A stretch of DNA of 64,000 bases from Astropecten irregularis (lineage: Eukaryota; Echinodermata; Asteroidea; Paxillosida; Astropectinidae): the NCBI GenBank assembly GCA_963971285.1, contig OZ020249.1, positions 2,418,001-2,482,000 on the forward strand, given 5' to 3'. Of the stretch, positions 42,477-53,365 are shown piece after piece (the stretch's first letter is position 1; every line of letters starts with the position of its first letter). The position numbers were made by a program, and so were the translations under genes. The notes beneath the pieces were generated by a model. The model was not told the origin of the DNA and did not search any database. It worked only from the letters and a program-made list of their open reading frames with translations.

Positions 42477-42543
42477 GGGCCCAATTTCATGGAATCTGAA
42501 GAATTTTTGCTAACGGTATAACAGATTCCGTGAAATTGGGCCC
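42477..42543. mobile_element. MITE with GGGCCCAATTTCATGGAATC ends, 67-bp copy
   Basis: GGGCCCAATTTCATGGAATC and its inverted partner GGGCCCAATTTCACGGAATC are separated by only about 27 bp, including GCTAACGGTATAACAG. It is a minimal derivative of the family at 42035. A further lone end, TTCCATGAAATTGCGCC, lies at 42453. Confidence 0.8.
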
Positions 42544-42627
42544 TGCATGCTGCAATGCTCTAAACTCCTCGCTGCCGCTGAGGGCGCTGGCCATATTGTC
42601 TTCTTAATATGGGGGTGCAACTACAGT

Positions 42628-43128
42628 ACATAAATAACCAATAGACCGACAGCGCCCTATTCAAATGCATGGCGGGGTACCGTAATTGTGACGGCACCCG
42701 ACTATTGCAAAACTATGGGCAAAAAAAGTTACTTTAACGCACGATTGAATAGGAAGGATTTATTCAAAAGGGAAATTCTAGATGAAAACGAATTGATATC
42801 AACTTTAAACCCATTGGAGCATTAGGTTTACCTCACATGCCATTGTACAGTGATAGATGTTTCTCAAATAATGGAAAGATTGAATGAAAACTTTTGTGTT
42901 TGACAATTTCATCTTGATTTTATGAGCCTGAACTAGCGCGAGATTACGTGCGCAACTGGCCTCTTTTAGAATCTTTGCGAGATTTTGAAATAAAATCATT
43001 GTTTACGTGCGGCGCGCGCGTCTCGCGCACTGAGTGACGCGCACTTTGCCCATAGTTTTTTGAGATGGCGTCCGTTTCCAAAATTACGCGCTCACGCCCT
43101 GTGCTGTCGGTCTATAGGTTATTTATGT
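42628..43128. mobile_element. MITE with ATAGACCGACAG ends
   Basis: ACATAAATAACCAATAGACC plus GACAGCGCCC at the left is answered by inverted ACATAAATAACCTATAGACC plus GACAGCAC at the right. AACTATGGGCAAA lies inside both ends. It is 501 bp, with the GC-rich words CGGCGCGCGCGTCTCGCGC near the right end. Confidence 0.75.
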
Positions 43129-43467
43129 CTATGGGTGCAACACACTAAATAGCTCAAAAATCAATGTGCCAAGCTGATGATCATATCCTGCGTTATAGCT
43201 GCAAATGTTTTTTAAATATGCAATTTATTTGGGGGGTCATGCAATTAATATTTTGTGTAATTATGACGGGTTGTCACAACCTGGGGGTTAAGTGCTTCAG
43301 CCTGTTGCGGAGACTTTTGGTTTAATTTTGGTTTAAAATCTGGCCCTACATTGTTTTGAACGTGGAGTGAATTGCTTTATGAAAACTGGCCGCAATTATC
43401 AACAAATTTAATAGCCTAACAAACTAAAAATTGAAAAGAATTGGGTAGATGAGGGTTCAAACTACCA
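43129..43467. other. Unassigned intergenic sequence
   Basis: No gene, inverted repeat or recognised element seen. Confidence 0.4.
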
Positions 43468-43476
43468 TTTACAGTA

Positions 43477-43595
43477 TAGTCTTGGTTCCAAGACCTTCGT
43501 TGTTGCTTCCCGCGGCCCATAGGGCGCCCCCGCGCGGTGGATATGGGAGAATTCTGTCAGAGAAAGCAACAACGAAGGTCTTGGAACCAAGACTA
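43477..43595. mobile_element. Mutator-like MITE, 119 bp, perfect 9-bp target duplication
   Basis: The inverted ends TAGTCTTGGTTCCAAGACCT extend perfectly over about 32 bp (through TCGTTGTTGCTT). They are flanked by TTTACAGTA on both sides (43468-43476 and 43596-43604). A 9-bp duplication is characteristic of Mutator-like elements. The GC-rich centre holds CCGCGGCCC and CCCGCGCGG. Confidence 0.87.
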
Positions 43596-43671
43596 TTTAC
43601 AGTATTGCACCAAAAACTGAGAGACTCCTGGATGAGGTTTTTTTTAACTGTGAAGAATGATTTTACACTAA

Positions 43672-46600
43672 GGGCCGAGATCAAAAGTATTTTACCCGTT
43701 CGCACGCGGGCGCCCGCGGCCGCCCGCGTTCCTTCAACTTTGCCTGGGGATTAACTTTTTCCAACAATAGGACCGTTCGCCCGCGGGCGAACGGCTGTTT
43801 GGCTGCTTGGTCAGCAACACCACTAGAGCTCATTAAAGTGTCTATTCATTGCGTGCATTGTGATGTTAATTCGCCGTTCCATAGCGGCCAGTCACGCCCG
43901 AAATAGCAAGGGTATGTGGAATACTTCGTGATTGAAACTTGGTGTATTGTGTATACATTGGTTGAGTTTAACCATGACGAACGTTTAAAAATATGTTTTC
44001 ATTTTCATTTTCGTTCAGACTTACAGGAAAATGGAAAATCAGTCCCTGTGGCTCCTGTGTGTCTCTCCAACGTGCGGAAAAGACGTGGCGCACCGCCATG
44101 CTTTTTATCTACGGCACCCGCTGATTTTTGCCATGTTTTAAAATCCTGCCTTCACATTTGTATTTTGTACTGTGCAGTAGGCTATATTTACTTTCGAAAT
44201 AATCTGGAAACGTTAACAACCATTTAATTTTTCATTTTAACTTCAAGACTTTCCGATGATTTAGCATGAACTGTCTAGTTTCAGACGCGGGGTGACGTGA
44301 CTCGAATCCATACACATTATAAAACGATGTACATGTACTTAACTGGGCAGTTGAGTCGCCCGGATCCGCGCTCCCATGCATTCACGTGTACTGCACTGTA
44401 CTATAGAGACCACAATCGACTTTTGCCGCATACAGTCTGCGTACGACTCGATCCATTTAAAACTGTTTTTTGACGCATGGGTTCCTTTTCCATTTTCAAA
44501 CCTGTACCCATCTTCGTCGTCGAAGTTTCGCGAAACTTCCTCACTTTTTCTAAGATACGGCGTTGTGAATAAGGTTGCTTTATTCAAACTACATTTTCGA
44601 TGATTTTTCGTACATGCACAAAAGTGGGTACATTTTTGGAACATTGAGGTACATAATATCATGCTCATTTAGAGTTGATTTTGCGATCGCAACTGTTGAC
44701 ACTTCTTGCCACAACACGATTTACCTTACCGTGATGTGCCGTGCAATGGTCGTGGGGCTTATGCTTCGTGCGGCCGGTCAACATTCCGTGCAGGTACGCT
44801 ACCTCCGTTGTGTGCTACGTCGTACGGACACTGTCGTTTAATCAACTCCATGCAAGGATGGTTCATGTTAATTTGTTATAAATTGTGTCTTTAATATTGT
44901 CTATAAAATTTAGAACTGGTCTACGTACCCAATTAATTGTTTTAGCCGGGGCCAATAAATGACTAAATTTGCATTTCTTTTAATTAAAAATAGGTTTCTC
45001 ATTTTCAGGTTTAGTCTGAGAGTGGCAAGGAATGCACCACAGAGCATCTAGAATCAAAATTATGTGTGTAATAGTTTACAGTTAATATTTAATAGTAAGC
45101 CGTGTAACCGTTGTAAAATCCTGTCAATTTTTAAATACAAATTACAAAAATATAATGGTAAAAACAAATTCCGAACATGTGCTGCAATAAAAACAATTTA
45201 TGGATAAATATAGTTATACTTTACATAATTTTGTCAAAAACAATAAATATGATTGTAGTTGTACTCAAATTATATTTTAATAGTAGATCTGAGTGTACAT
45301 CTTTAAAGATGTACATTTTCGATCGAGGAAAAACCGGCTTTATGATGGATGTTCGGTCACGTAAGTACTCTAATTCGTCTTTTCTCTGCCACTGTTGCTA
45401 TACCTGGACAACTCGGATTGTCATCTGCAATACTGAAAAGAACATTGAAAAGTATATAAATAAAATCTTATTTATTGAAAATGTTGCAGGATGTTATGAA
45501 ATGTTTAGGAGTACTAGCTCGTTTTAACGAGTAAGTTGGCCTACAGTTACACTTCCAAAGTTGTACTGTGTTCATTAATACTGAGTCATTGTAAGGTATC
45601 TTTAGGAATCCATAAGAGAAAGTGAACTTCAAATTCAGGATTTAAAACAAACTTTAACAAACCCCGAGATAATTTTGGCGATGCAGGTTGTTAATACGGA
45701 AAATCCATGTAGTTCAACCTAGTGTCGATTTCCGTGTCGGTGGGCAAAAGTAAGCCTACTTGTGAAAAACATATCACTTTAATAAGCTTCTTCTGGTACG
45801 AACGAAGACTCTTCCGTGGTTTTTAGCTCTCTTATATTATAGTCTTGTATAAATTTTCCCCATGAGATAAGTTGTTTATTATCCATTTATACCCGTATTA
45901 CTATCGCACAAGTCCCGATTGCACGTGCTGTGCTGTGCCCACATTATCCGTCTTATTCCCAGTACCAATACTGCTGTACAAAACACTATACTCACAACTA
46001 CAACCCGGGTAGCTGACTAAAATATGATAGCGTGATCTTCGATATTGCGTGCTCACGGGGAAATCCCAAATTGCACACAATGACTAATACGATCGGCAGC
46101 CAATAGGAAAATTTCTTACGCGCTATGTCTTGGATGTTGACCAATGAATGGACGCGTTACACACAAAGCACCACTCTTTGGTTGACATGGTTAGTCAGCC
46201 GCCGTCGCACTCGGAATCACGATACTGGCGAACGTGAGTAACCTCATATTTTGTACGCTTCCAAAATGGAAACTGAATTTAATTGTCGCTCTGTTACGAA
46301 AACAGTAAACATCACGAATAACGGAACACAACGTGAATTCATAACCGATCGCAGTCATTTGTCGGCCGTGGTCATTATTTATTTGTATTCATCCGACAAT
46401 CGCATACGTTCGCACGAACTTACGAAGAGGCAATCACAGTAATTTACAGTTCAAAAAAGTTGAATGTCGAAAATAAGCCTAGTCAAACATGAAAAATCTT
46501 TTACAATCTCCCGATTTTCTGAAAATATAAAATTCCGAAAGTTACAAAACTTGATCTATATCGATGTTTAGCCAAAATTAAAAACGATCTCAAATTCACA

Positions 46601-46847
46601 CCAAACTTTACCATTCTGGTGTCAGCAGGAAGACCTATTCATCTGCACTCTTCTTGTCACTCATTCTTACCCTTTATTGTTCTATTGTTATGCATTTTCG
46701 TCCCGGGATCCCGCGGTCGGAACGGGCCGCGGGCGAACGCGGGCGCCCGGGGGAATTTGTAACAATGGGCTCGTTCCACTTGGTTGGACGCGGGCGGCCG
46801 CGGGCGCCCGCGTGCGAACGGGTAAAATACTTTTGATCTCGGCTCCC
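43672..46847. mobile_element. 3.2-kb element with extremely GC-rich terminal inverted repeats, PIF/Harbinger-like duplication
   Basis: The ends read GGGCCGAGATCAAAAG at the left and, inverted, GGGAGCCGAGATCAAAAG at the right. They then stay identical through TATTTTACCCGTTCGCACGC and a GCGGGCGCCCGCGGCCGCCC core, about 56 bp in all. Inside lie further GCGGGCGAACG words, including the palindrome CGTTCGCCCGCGGGCGAACG. TAA flanks both ends (43669-43671 and 46848-46850), which with a GGG start suggests PIF/Harbinger. The 2.9-kb interior has no transposase I recognise. Frames up to 116 codons are unremarkable. Confidence 0.72.
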
Positions 46848-46893
46848 TAAATAAACTCCATTTGCTTAAAGCAAATGGAGTTTATTTAGGGAG
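46842..46893. repeat. Near-perfect palindrome bridging two element ends
   Basis: GCTCCCTAAATAAACTCCAT plus TTGCTT is followed at once by AAGCAAATGGAGTTTATTTA plus GGGAGC. It overlaps the right end of the GC-rich element and the left end of the MITE at 46889. Confidence 0.8.
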
Positions 46894-47016
46894 CATTCGT
46901 TTAGCTCCCCCGGGTCGACACCAGTCAACCTCGTCCCATTCTCTCGCTTGTTTTGTGCAGTATAGCACGACCATTCCCAGTAAGAGCTGACCCGTGTTAG
47001 CTAAACGAATGCACCC
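46889..47016. mobile_element. PIF/Harbinger-like MITE, TTA target duplication
   Basis: GGGAGCATTCGTTTAGCT and, inverted, GGGTGCATTCGTTTAGCT, with TTA on both sides (46886-46888 and 47017-47019). The 128-bp element has no coding capacity. Confidence 0.78.
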
Positions 47017-47634
47017 TTAGTGTGGTGCATCCATGGACAATGTGGAGACTGGCAGTGGCAGCGAGTCTTTGCAAATATTGGTGGGAATCGGTGATAGAGG
47101 GCGTCCGTTGCACTACTTATTAGGACTATACGCATACATGTCATGTGTGTTCGTGCATCAGCTTTGTAAAAATGTAGATAAAGCACTTGTCGAAACGATA
47201 AAACGTTTACACCACCACGACATTGGCCCAAACAGCATTAGGCCTACCAGCAAAATCAAATCACTGGAGGTATTTCTATCCTTATACTTTTCGGGGAAAT
47301 GGTTAACGTTATCCACTTGTTCAGTGATTGACCTGCATCGCCATCCATGCCATCGGAGTAGAGGCCTATGCAATGACATTGACAAGTTAACTGTGACTTG
47401 CTCCTATTTGGTTGCTGTTTCGTTGGATGGAATGCCACCATCAACATAAACTGATCATTTTATCATGCTGCGGACATGGATAGCCATTTTACTGGGATTT
47501 TGGTCATCTTTGTATTTGGCGGATACATTTATCAAGGTAAAACTAAAACTAAGTAGGCCTAAAACTAAAAAAAGCCTAGGCCTATCTCTGATTAACAATA
47601 ACATTAATAACACTAAAACAGTTACGTAATACTA
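47017..47634 (+). other. Intergenic sequence with a 138-codon open frame
   Basis: An open frame at 47033-47449 (starts MDNVETGSGSESLQ, ends VSLDGMPPST) could be an exon, since TCACTGGAG|GTATTT at about 47270 is a fair donor. It matches no family I recognise and has no supporting neighbours, so I do not call a gene. Confidence 0.3.
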
Positions 47635-47642
47635 ATGGTTAG

Positions 47643-50539
47643 CGGGGTCAGACAAGTCGACCGGTGGGACAACTCGACTTGAGACAGGTCGACCGTTGGG
47701 ACAGGTCGACCGTTGAGACAGGTCGACCGGTGAGATAGGTCGAGACAGGTCGACCGTTGGGACAGGTCGACCGGTAAGACTGGTCGACCGGTGAGATCAT
47801 ATACCGTAATTTGGAATATATCGTGGCTAATGTGGTGATTCTCACCTTGAAAAATGTCTTTGCGGTTTATATTGTGGGCGGCTAATATGACAACATCTGA
47901 AGAATAAAACCAACTTTAGGGTATTCATAGATTAGTTTAACCAACAAAAGAACCCAAGCAACAACGTTTTTAACATCCCGTGGTCGTACAAAACCACTCA
48001 CAGGAAAAATAAACCCACAGCGATCGACAGTCGGTACGTATGCACCAATAGTACATGTTGTATTCAGCTACCAAGGAAGATGTTTACATTGCGGTCCTTG
48101 GTTGGTGCCCACGGGACAACTACACGTCTACACCACATAAATTGGCAACCCGTCAAACGGAACCAGCGGCTTTTCAGGCGACCACGTGCGTGTGAATTTC
48201 AGCAGCCGTCACAGAATGCTGTGTCAACCAATAACGTTTATCATGATAATGACCAAACAAGGATCGTTATTGGACGCCGAGCTTTTTAACCCAAATCCCC
48301 AAGCTGCGCACAACATACAAATTCAGTTTGACACTGCGCAGTAACTGTGGTTGGAAAGCCAACTGAATTCACTCATATCGGATCCGAGAATAATAAAATC
48401 AGGATCATTATATCTTAAGAATATTGTTCCTCTTGTAAAGTATAAGGGTCGGAGAGTCACGCAGTTGACGCCACCTGTCGTGTTTGGGGTTCACGACTTA
48501 AAATGTCCCCCAACAAGATGGAACAATTAATTGGTGCGTGGGGCTGGGGATTAACATTTAAATGAAAATAACTCACACGACACAGAAAGGAAAAGCATAG
48601 AACAGAGAAAAGACCGAGAAAGGAGAAATCTCTTGTTTTCATTTGATTAAATAATATATATTTTTTTAATATGTGGCTCTAAAAAGAGTTTATTGTCGGC
48701 AAGTCATGCTTCACAAGTCAAAACCATCAAAGTTGTCCTCTCGCTGTCCCTGCGGAACATGGGCCGAAACTTTCCTTTTGTGTTGCGACCGCGCGACTGA
48801 TAAATGCTACGCATTGTCTGCGAAGGTGCGGCTTATAATGCATTGCGGCTAATACAGTAATTTTAAATCTTAATTTCCTGATTTTGGCGTGCTGCGGCTT
48901 ATAAACCACACGGCCTATATTCCGAAAATTACGGTATCTTAGCACGGCGTTCCCGTTTAGTTGGCTCATGGAGGAAGGAAAAAAGAGCTCAACACGCGCT
49001 GAATAAGGGCCTTGTCCGGTTCGACTTGGTCGACTGCTGTATGCATGCTGTGGATCGAAGCGATTCACGGCGTTCCTGTTGGCTCAATGCGCGCTGAATA
49101 ATGGTCCCGTACGCTGAGACAGGTAGACCGCTGTACGCATGCCGTGTATCGAAGCGATTCACGGCGTTCCCGTTGGCTCAACGCGCGCTGAATAGGACGG
49201 TCCCGTCCGGTCAGACAGGTCGACCGATCGTGTGCTGCATACATGCTGTTAAATGAAGCGATTCACGGCTTCCACGTGGGCTCATAACGCGCTGGATATA
49301 GTCTGAGAGCCAGCAGGTTTTAAAGATCAACTCCAACGATTTCAATTCGAGTGCAAAAGGTTTAAAGTCTGCCATGTAGGGCTTCCTTCATGCTTAGACA
49401 AGCACAAGAAGTGCCCCTTAAAGTCACCCAAAGATTCACTTTAATCATAATTCGGAGTGCAAGCATGAAACAAGTGTCAGAACATGGAGGTAGAAATCAT
49501 CCTCCATGGTCAGAATGATCCTTTCACTACCCTGAATCCAAAAATACCTGTTAAGAAAATCTATTTATTTATCACACATTCGATTCACTTAAAATACGAT
49601 AGCAAACCTTACGCATACAAAAATTCATAAAATAATTCACAAAATAATTCACAATACGAAGGCAAAGAACGACAATGTTCAATCTTTGAATCAAACAAAT
49701 TAAAGGTAATAGCATAATTTGGTTTTTGTCAAAGAAATGCAGATTCATGGGCAAAAAATATCAGGGAAGATGCAGCAACAGTCATCTGTGGAAATTTCAG
49801 TCCCATACGGTGCCCACTTTTTGAGAAAAACAGTGAAAACGGACACAGTATTTCTTAAGTCTTTTCTCTTTTATTTTTGATCTTTTAAAAGATCAAAAAG
49901 ATTTTTGGTCGTAAATACACAATTTCGGGCGGAAACATTTTAACTGTATGTTTCTACCACCAAAATCTTTATACCCTGTATAATTTATAGATAAATCTGT
50001 GAAAATATCTGTTTCGGTATGCTACCAAAGTATGATACTACCTTTAATCATTTCATTGACTGATGCTTTTTTTCTTTTCTTTTTTAAGGCAAAGAAGCGT
50101 ACGCCAATAAAAAAAATAGCTTCCTCCGAACAAAAGTCACAGCCCTTATATTCAGCGCGCGTTGAGCCCGTCGGGAACGCCGTGAATCGCTTCGATACAC
50201 GGCATGCATACAGCCGTCGACCTGTCTCAGCGTACGGGACCATTATTCAGCGTGCGTTGAGCCAACGGGAACGCCGTGAATCGCTTCGATACACGGCATG
50301 CATACAGCGGTCGACCTGTCTCAGCGGACGGGGCCCTTATTCAGCACGCGTTGAGCTGAGCCACGGCTTCGGATCGGGGGGAAGCGGTGAATCGCTTCGA
50401 TACACGGTATGTATACACCGGTCGACCTGTCTAAACGGTCGACCTGTCTCACCGGTCACCCTGTCTCAACGGTCGACCTGTCCCAGCGGTTGACCTGTCT
50501 CAAGTCGAGTTGTCCCACCGGTCGACTTGTCTGACATTC
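47643..50539. mobile_element. TU-like foldback element with tandem-repeat arms, 8-bp target duplication
   Basis: ATGGTTAG flanks both ends (47635-47642 and 50540-50547). The outer arms (47648-47800 and about 50420-50535) are inverted arrays of the 17-bp unit GACAGGTCGACCGTTGG. The inner arms (about 48950-49290 and 50150-50415) are inverted sets of roughly three units of about 95-105 bp holding GAAGCGATTCACGGCGTTCC and CGCGCTGAATA. The middle (49300-50140) is unique and shows no transposase. Sea-urchin TU and Drosophila FB elements have this design. A separate 1.1-kb insert sits in the left arm. Confidence 0.83.
47801..48937. mobile_element. 1.1-kb insert with ATACCGTAATT ends, nested in the foldback arm
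   Basis: ATACCGTAATTTGGAATATA at the left is answered by inverted ATACCGTAATTTTCGGAATA at the right. GCGGCTAATA and GCGGCTTATA words recur just inside. The right arm of the foldback has no such insert. No clear target duplication or transposase is seen. Confidence 0.72.
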
Positions 50540-50551
50540 ATGGTTAGACCC

Positions 50552-51309
50552 GTTGTCATGCCAAAACTAGGTGCCCATTGCCAAATACATGTAGGCCTAC
50601 ATGTAGTGTCCGCGGAGCATGCGCAGTGAAGCACGGACAGTTTTTGTATGTAGTACATGCCAAATAGTGTCCGAGCACAGCCCATGCGTACGCATGTAAT
50701 GGTGCATTTGCAGTAGGCTGCGTACGTAAAGGTACGTCGGTAGTTGCATGGTAGGATTCTTGATCCTTTCTGATTTTGCTTTTATTTGTCTTTATGAAGG
50801 TATTGCACAGTATACAATATATGCATGCCATAAAAAAATAAAAAAATACGAGGCACTTTCATCTACGATCAACCTAAAATAAGAAACAAATAACACGACA
50901 TTGCGTGATTTTGATCACCTTTTTCCCCCCCTGTATCTACCGCGATCTTACCTTTTCCTTTGTATTAAAAATGATGTCCTGGGATAAAAATAATTAAAAA
51001 CTATCTGACAAGTTTGATGTCAGCGCGATCATTCTCAACTGCCCTTGTACTTTGTAGAATTCACATGATGATTTTCGTCGATGTAACTAAGCCATGACGA
51101 GGTAATTTTTTTATGGACTTTGAATGAAAAACTTTGACACGTCTTGCTATAGGCGAAGAGTCAGCCCGACTCAATAGATGCACGCTAAGCGCGGACACTA
51201 TTTAGCAAGCTTGCATAATTATATGACGTCAACGGCGCATAGCCAATCAAATCCCTGTATGCTAATTAGCGGACACTATTTGGCAACGGACACCTTTTGG
51301 CATGACACC
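50552..51309. mobile_element. MITE with TGTCATGCCAAAA ends
   Basis: GTTGTCATGCCAAAACTAGG plus TGCCCATTGCCAAAT at the left is answered by inverted GGTGTCATGCCAAAAGGTGT plus CCGTTGCCAAAT at the right. GTGTCCGC words follow on both sides. It is 758 bp and starts only four bases after the foldback's target duplication. Confidence 0.75.
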
Positions 51310-51337
51310 GTAAACAGGGCTCAGAAACGTCGCTACT

Positions 51338-53271
51338 GGGTCATTCCGTGTCAATTCAACGCCCTTTGGAACCCGACCGACTCGGATTTCAATGAAATTT
51401 GGTATGCTTATTGGCCTCCATGAGAATCCCTCAGAACCGAAATTTTTTGTAATTTGGTCCATTACTTTTTGAGATACGGGTTAACAAACTTTTGACTAAT
51501 TAGCACAATCTGTCGCATTCAAACAGCCATATCTCCAGAAGTAAAGAACCTACAGAAATAAACTTTACATCATTCTAAAGCTCTTATAATGGCCTTCATT
51601 TCGTAAAATAAAACCAAAATTTTTTCATGTACGACAAAAAAATTATGTTAAAATTTGACCTTTGACCTCGATTTAAAAAAATTCGTATTTTTCAAAATGC
51701 GTAATTTGTTTTTTAATTTTAGCTTGACATGTAAGCAACGTCTCCAGAAAAATTTGAAGTGGGCACTCATATACTTTTGAAGTTATGATAATTTTTAAAC
51801 ATCGGATTTCGAGGTTAAAAGCTGTAAATATGCATTTACAATATGCACTGTACATATACTTCTGTACAGGTAATCCATGTATAGTAATGCTTGTGCAAAA
51901 ATATGAAGTATTTTGGCCTTTCTAGCCATTTTCAAGTAAGCATAACTACAAAACTGTACAAAAGCCCATCCTTAATCTTTTACATGTTGCTGCATTCTAA
52001 ACACTAGGCCCTATATCTTCCGGGAAGGGGGGGGTTGGCTAGTGTACCTGTCAGCCAAGCATGTTACTAACTAAGGGCTTGTTTGTTCAACGCACAGGAT
52101 CCCAGATTTGGGGATCAAGGTCCTATGCAGGGTACGCTAAAATGGGATCTGGATCCGCTGGATTCGTGATCTTGTGCATTAAACAAACAGGGCCTAACCT
52201 AGTCATCTCCATTCCATCAGAGTTTTTATTGCAAATTTCATTTCCTTTGCAGGCATCTTTTATGTGTTTAGTCTCTGTAATACTAAAGTTTCTGCAATTG
52301 TTACTATTCTGAGAGTGCATCATGTAATGTGTAATCGTGTATTTAAGCAAACTAGCGATTGTTCCTTCCAGCTATAAACGATGGTAAACTGTAAGCTGTG
52401 AATTCCTTCAGGTTACACAGATACTCTCAGGATATAGTAATAATTGTGGAAACTGTTACAGAAACCAGATATGTTTACTTGATGTCTGCAAAAGAAATGA
52501 AATCTGCAACAACAAAAATTCTGATGGAATGGAGATGATTAGGTTAGTTAACATGCCTGGCTGACAGTTCCAGTACCCCCCCCCCCCCCGAATATATAGG
52601 GCCCAGAGCAACATGTAAAACATTAAGGGTTGGCTTTTGTACAGTTTTGTAGTTATGCTTTAATACTTGAAAAGGGCTAGATAGGCCAAAATACCTCATA
52701 TTTGTGCACATGCATTACTACACATGGATTACATGCACATATGCAATGCAAGTATATGTACAATGCACCTGTTAATGCATATTTACAGGTTTTATCCTCG
52801 AAATCTGATGTTTAAATTATCATAACTCCAAAAGTATATGAGCGCCCACTCCAAATTTTTCTGGAGATGTTACTTACATGTCAAGCTAAAATTAAAAAAA
52901 AAATTACGCATTTTGAAAAAATACGCATTTTTTTAAATCGAGGTCAAAGGTCAAATTTTAACGTAATTTTTTTGTCGTACATGAAAAAATTTTGGTTTTA
53001 TTTTACAAAATGAAGGCCATTATAAGAGCTTTAGAATGATGTAAAATTTATTTCTGTAGGTTCTTTACTTCTGGAGATATGGCTGTTTGAATGCGACAGA
53101 TTGTGCTAATTAGTCAAAAGTTCGTTAACCCGTATCTCAAAAAGTAATGAACCAAATTACATAAAATTTCGGTTCTGGGGGTTTCTCATGGAGGCCAATA
53201 AGCATACCAAATTTCATTGAAATCCGTGTCGGTCGGGTTCCAAAGCGCGTTGAATTGACACGGAATGACCC
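51338..53271. mobile_element. Giant hairpin element, arms about 850 bp, 4-bp target duplication
   Basis: GGGTCATTCCGTGTCAATTC begins both ends, and TACT flanks them (51334-51337 and 53272-53275). The left arm (51338-52315) pairs with the right arm (52424-53271) over nearly its whole length, for example CAGCCATATCTCCAGAAGTA with TACTTCTGGAGATATGGCTG. The loop is only about 108 bp. A Tourist-like MITE interrupts the left arm at 52075-52194. No transposase is seen. The superfamily is uncertain. Confidence 0.87.
52075..52194. mobile_element. Tourist-like (PIF/Harbinger) MITE inside the hairpin arm
   Basis: GGGCTTGTTTGTT and inverted GGCCCTGTTTGTTT ends with TAA on both sides (52072-52074 and 52195-52197). 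It is 120 bp and the inverse of the copy at 53617-53737. The opposite hairpin arm keeps the empty site (GTTAACTAACCTAATC on its complement). Confidence 0.85.
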
Positions 53272-53365
53272 TACTCTCAGATCTACAGTAGGATCTGAGT
53301 AGCCATGTATCTGGGCCCTGTTTATGTGTCTAGGTAATGGTGTACTGTCAGGTATGATACCTTAT

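Noticed and set aside
43916-44227. 103-codon open frame within the GC-rich-ended element
   Set aside because: No transposase or other family motif is readable and frames of this length are frequent around it. I could not support a gene.
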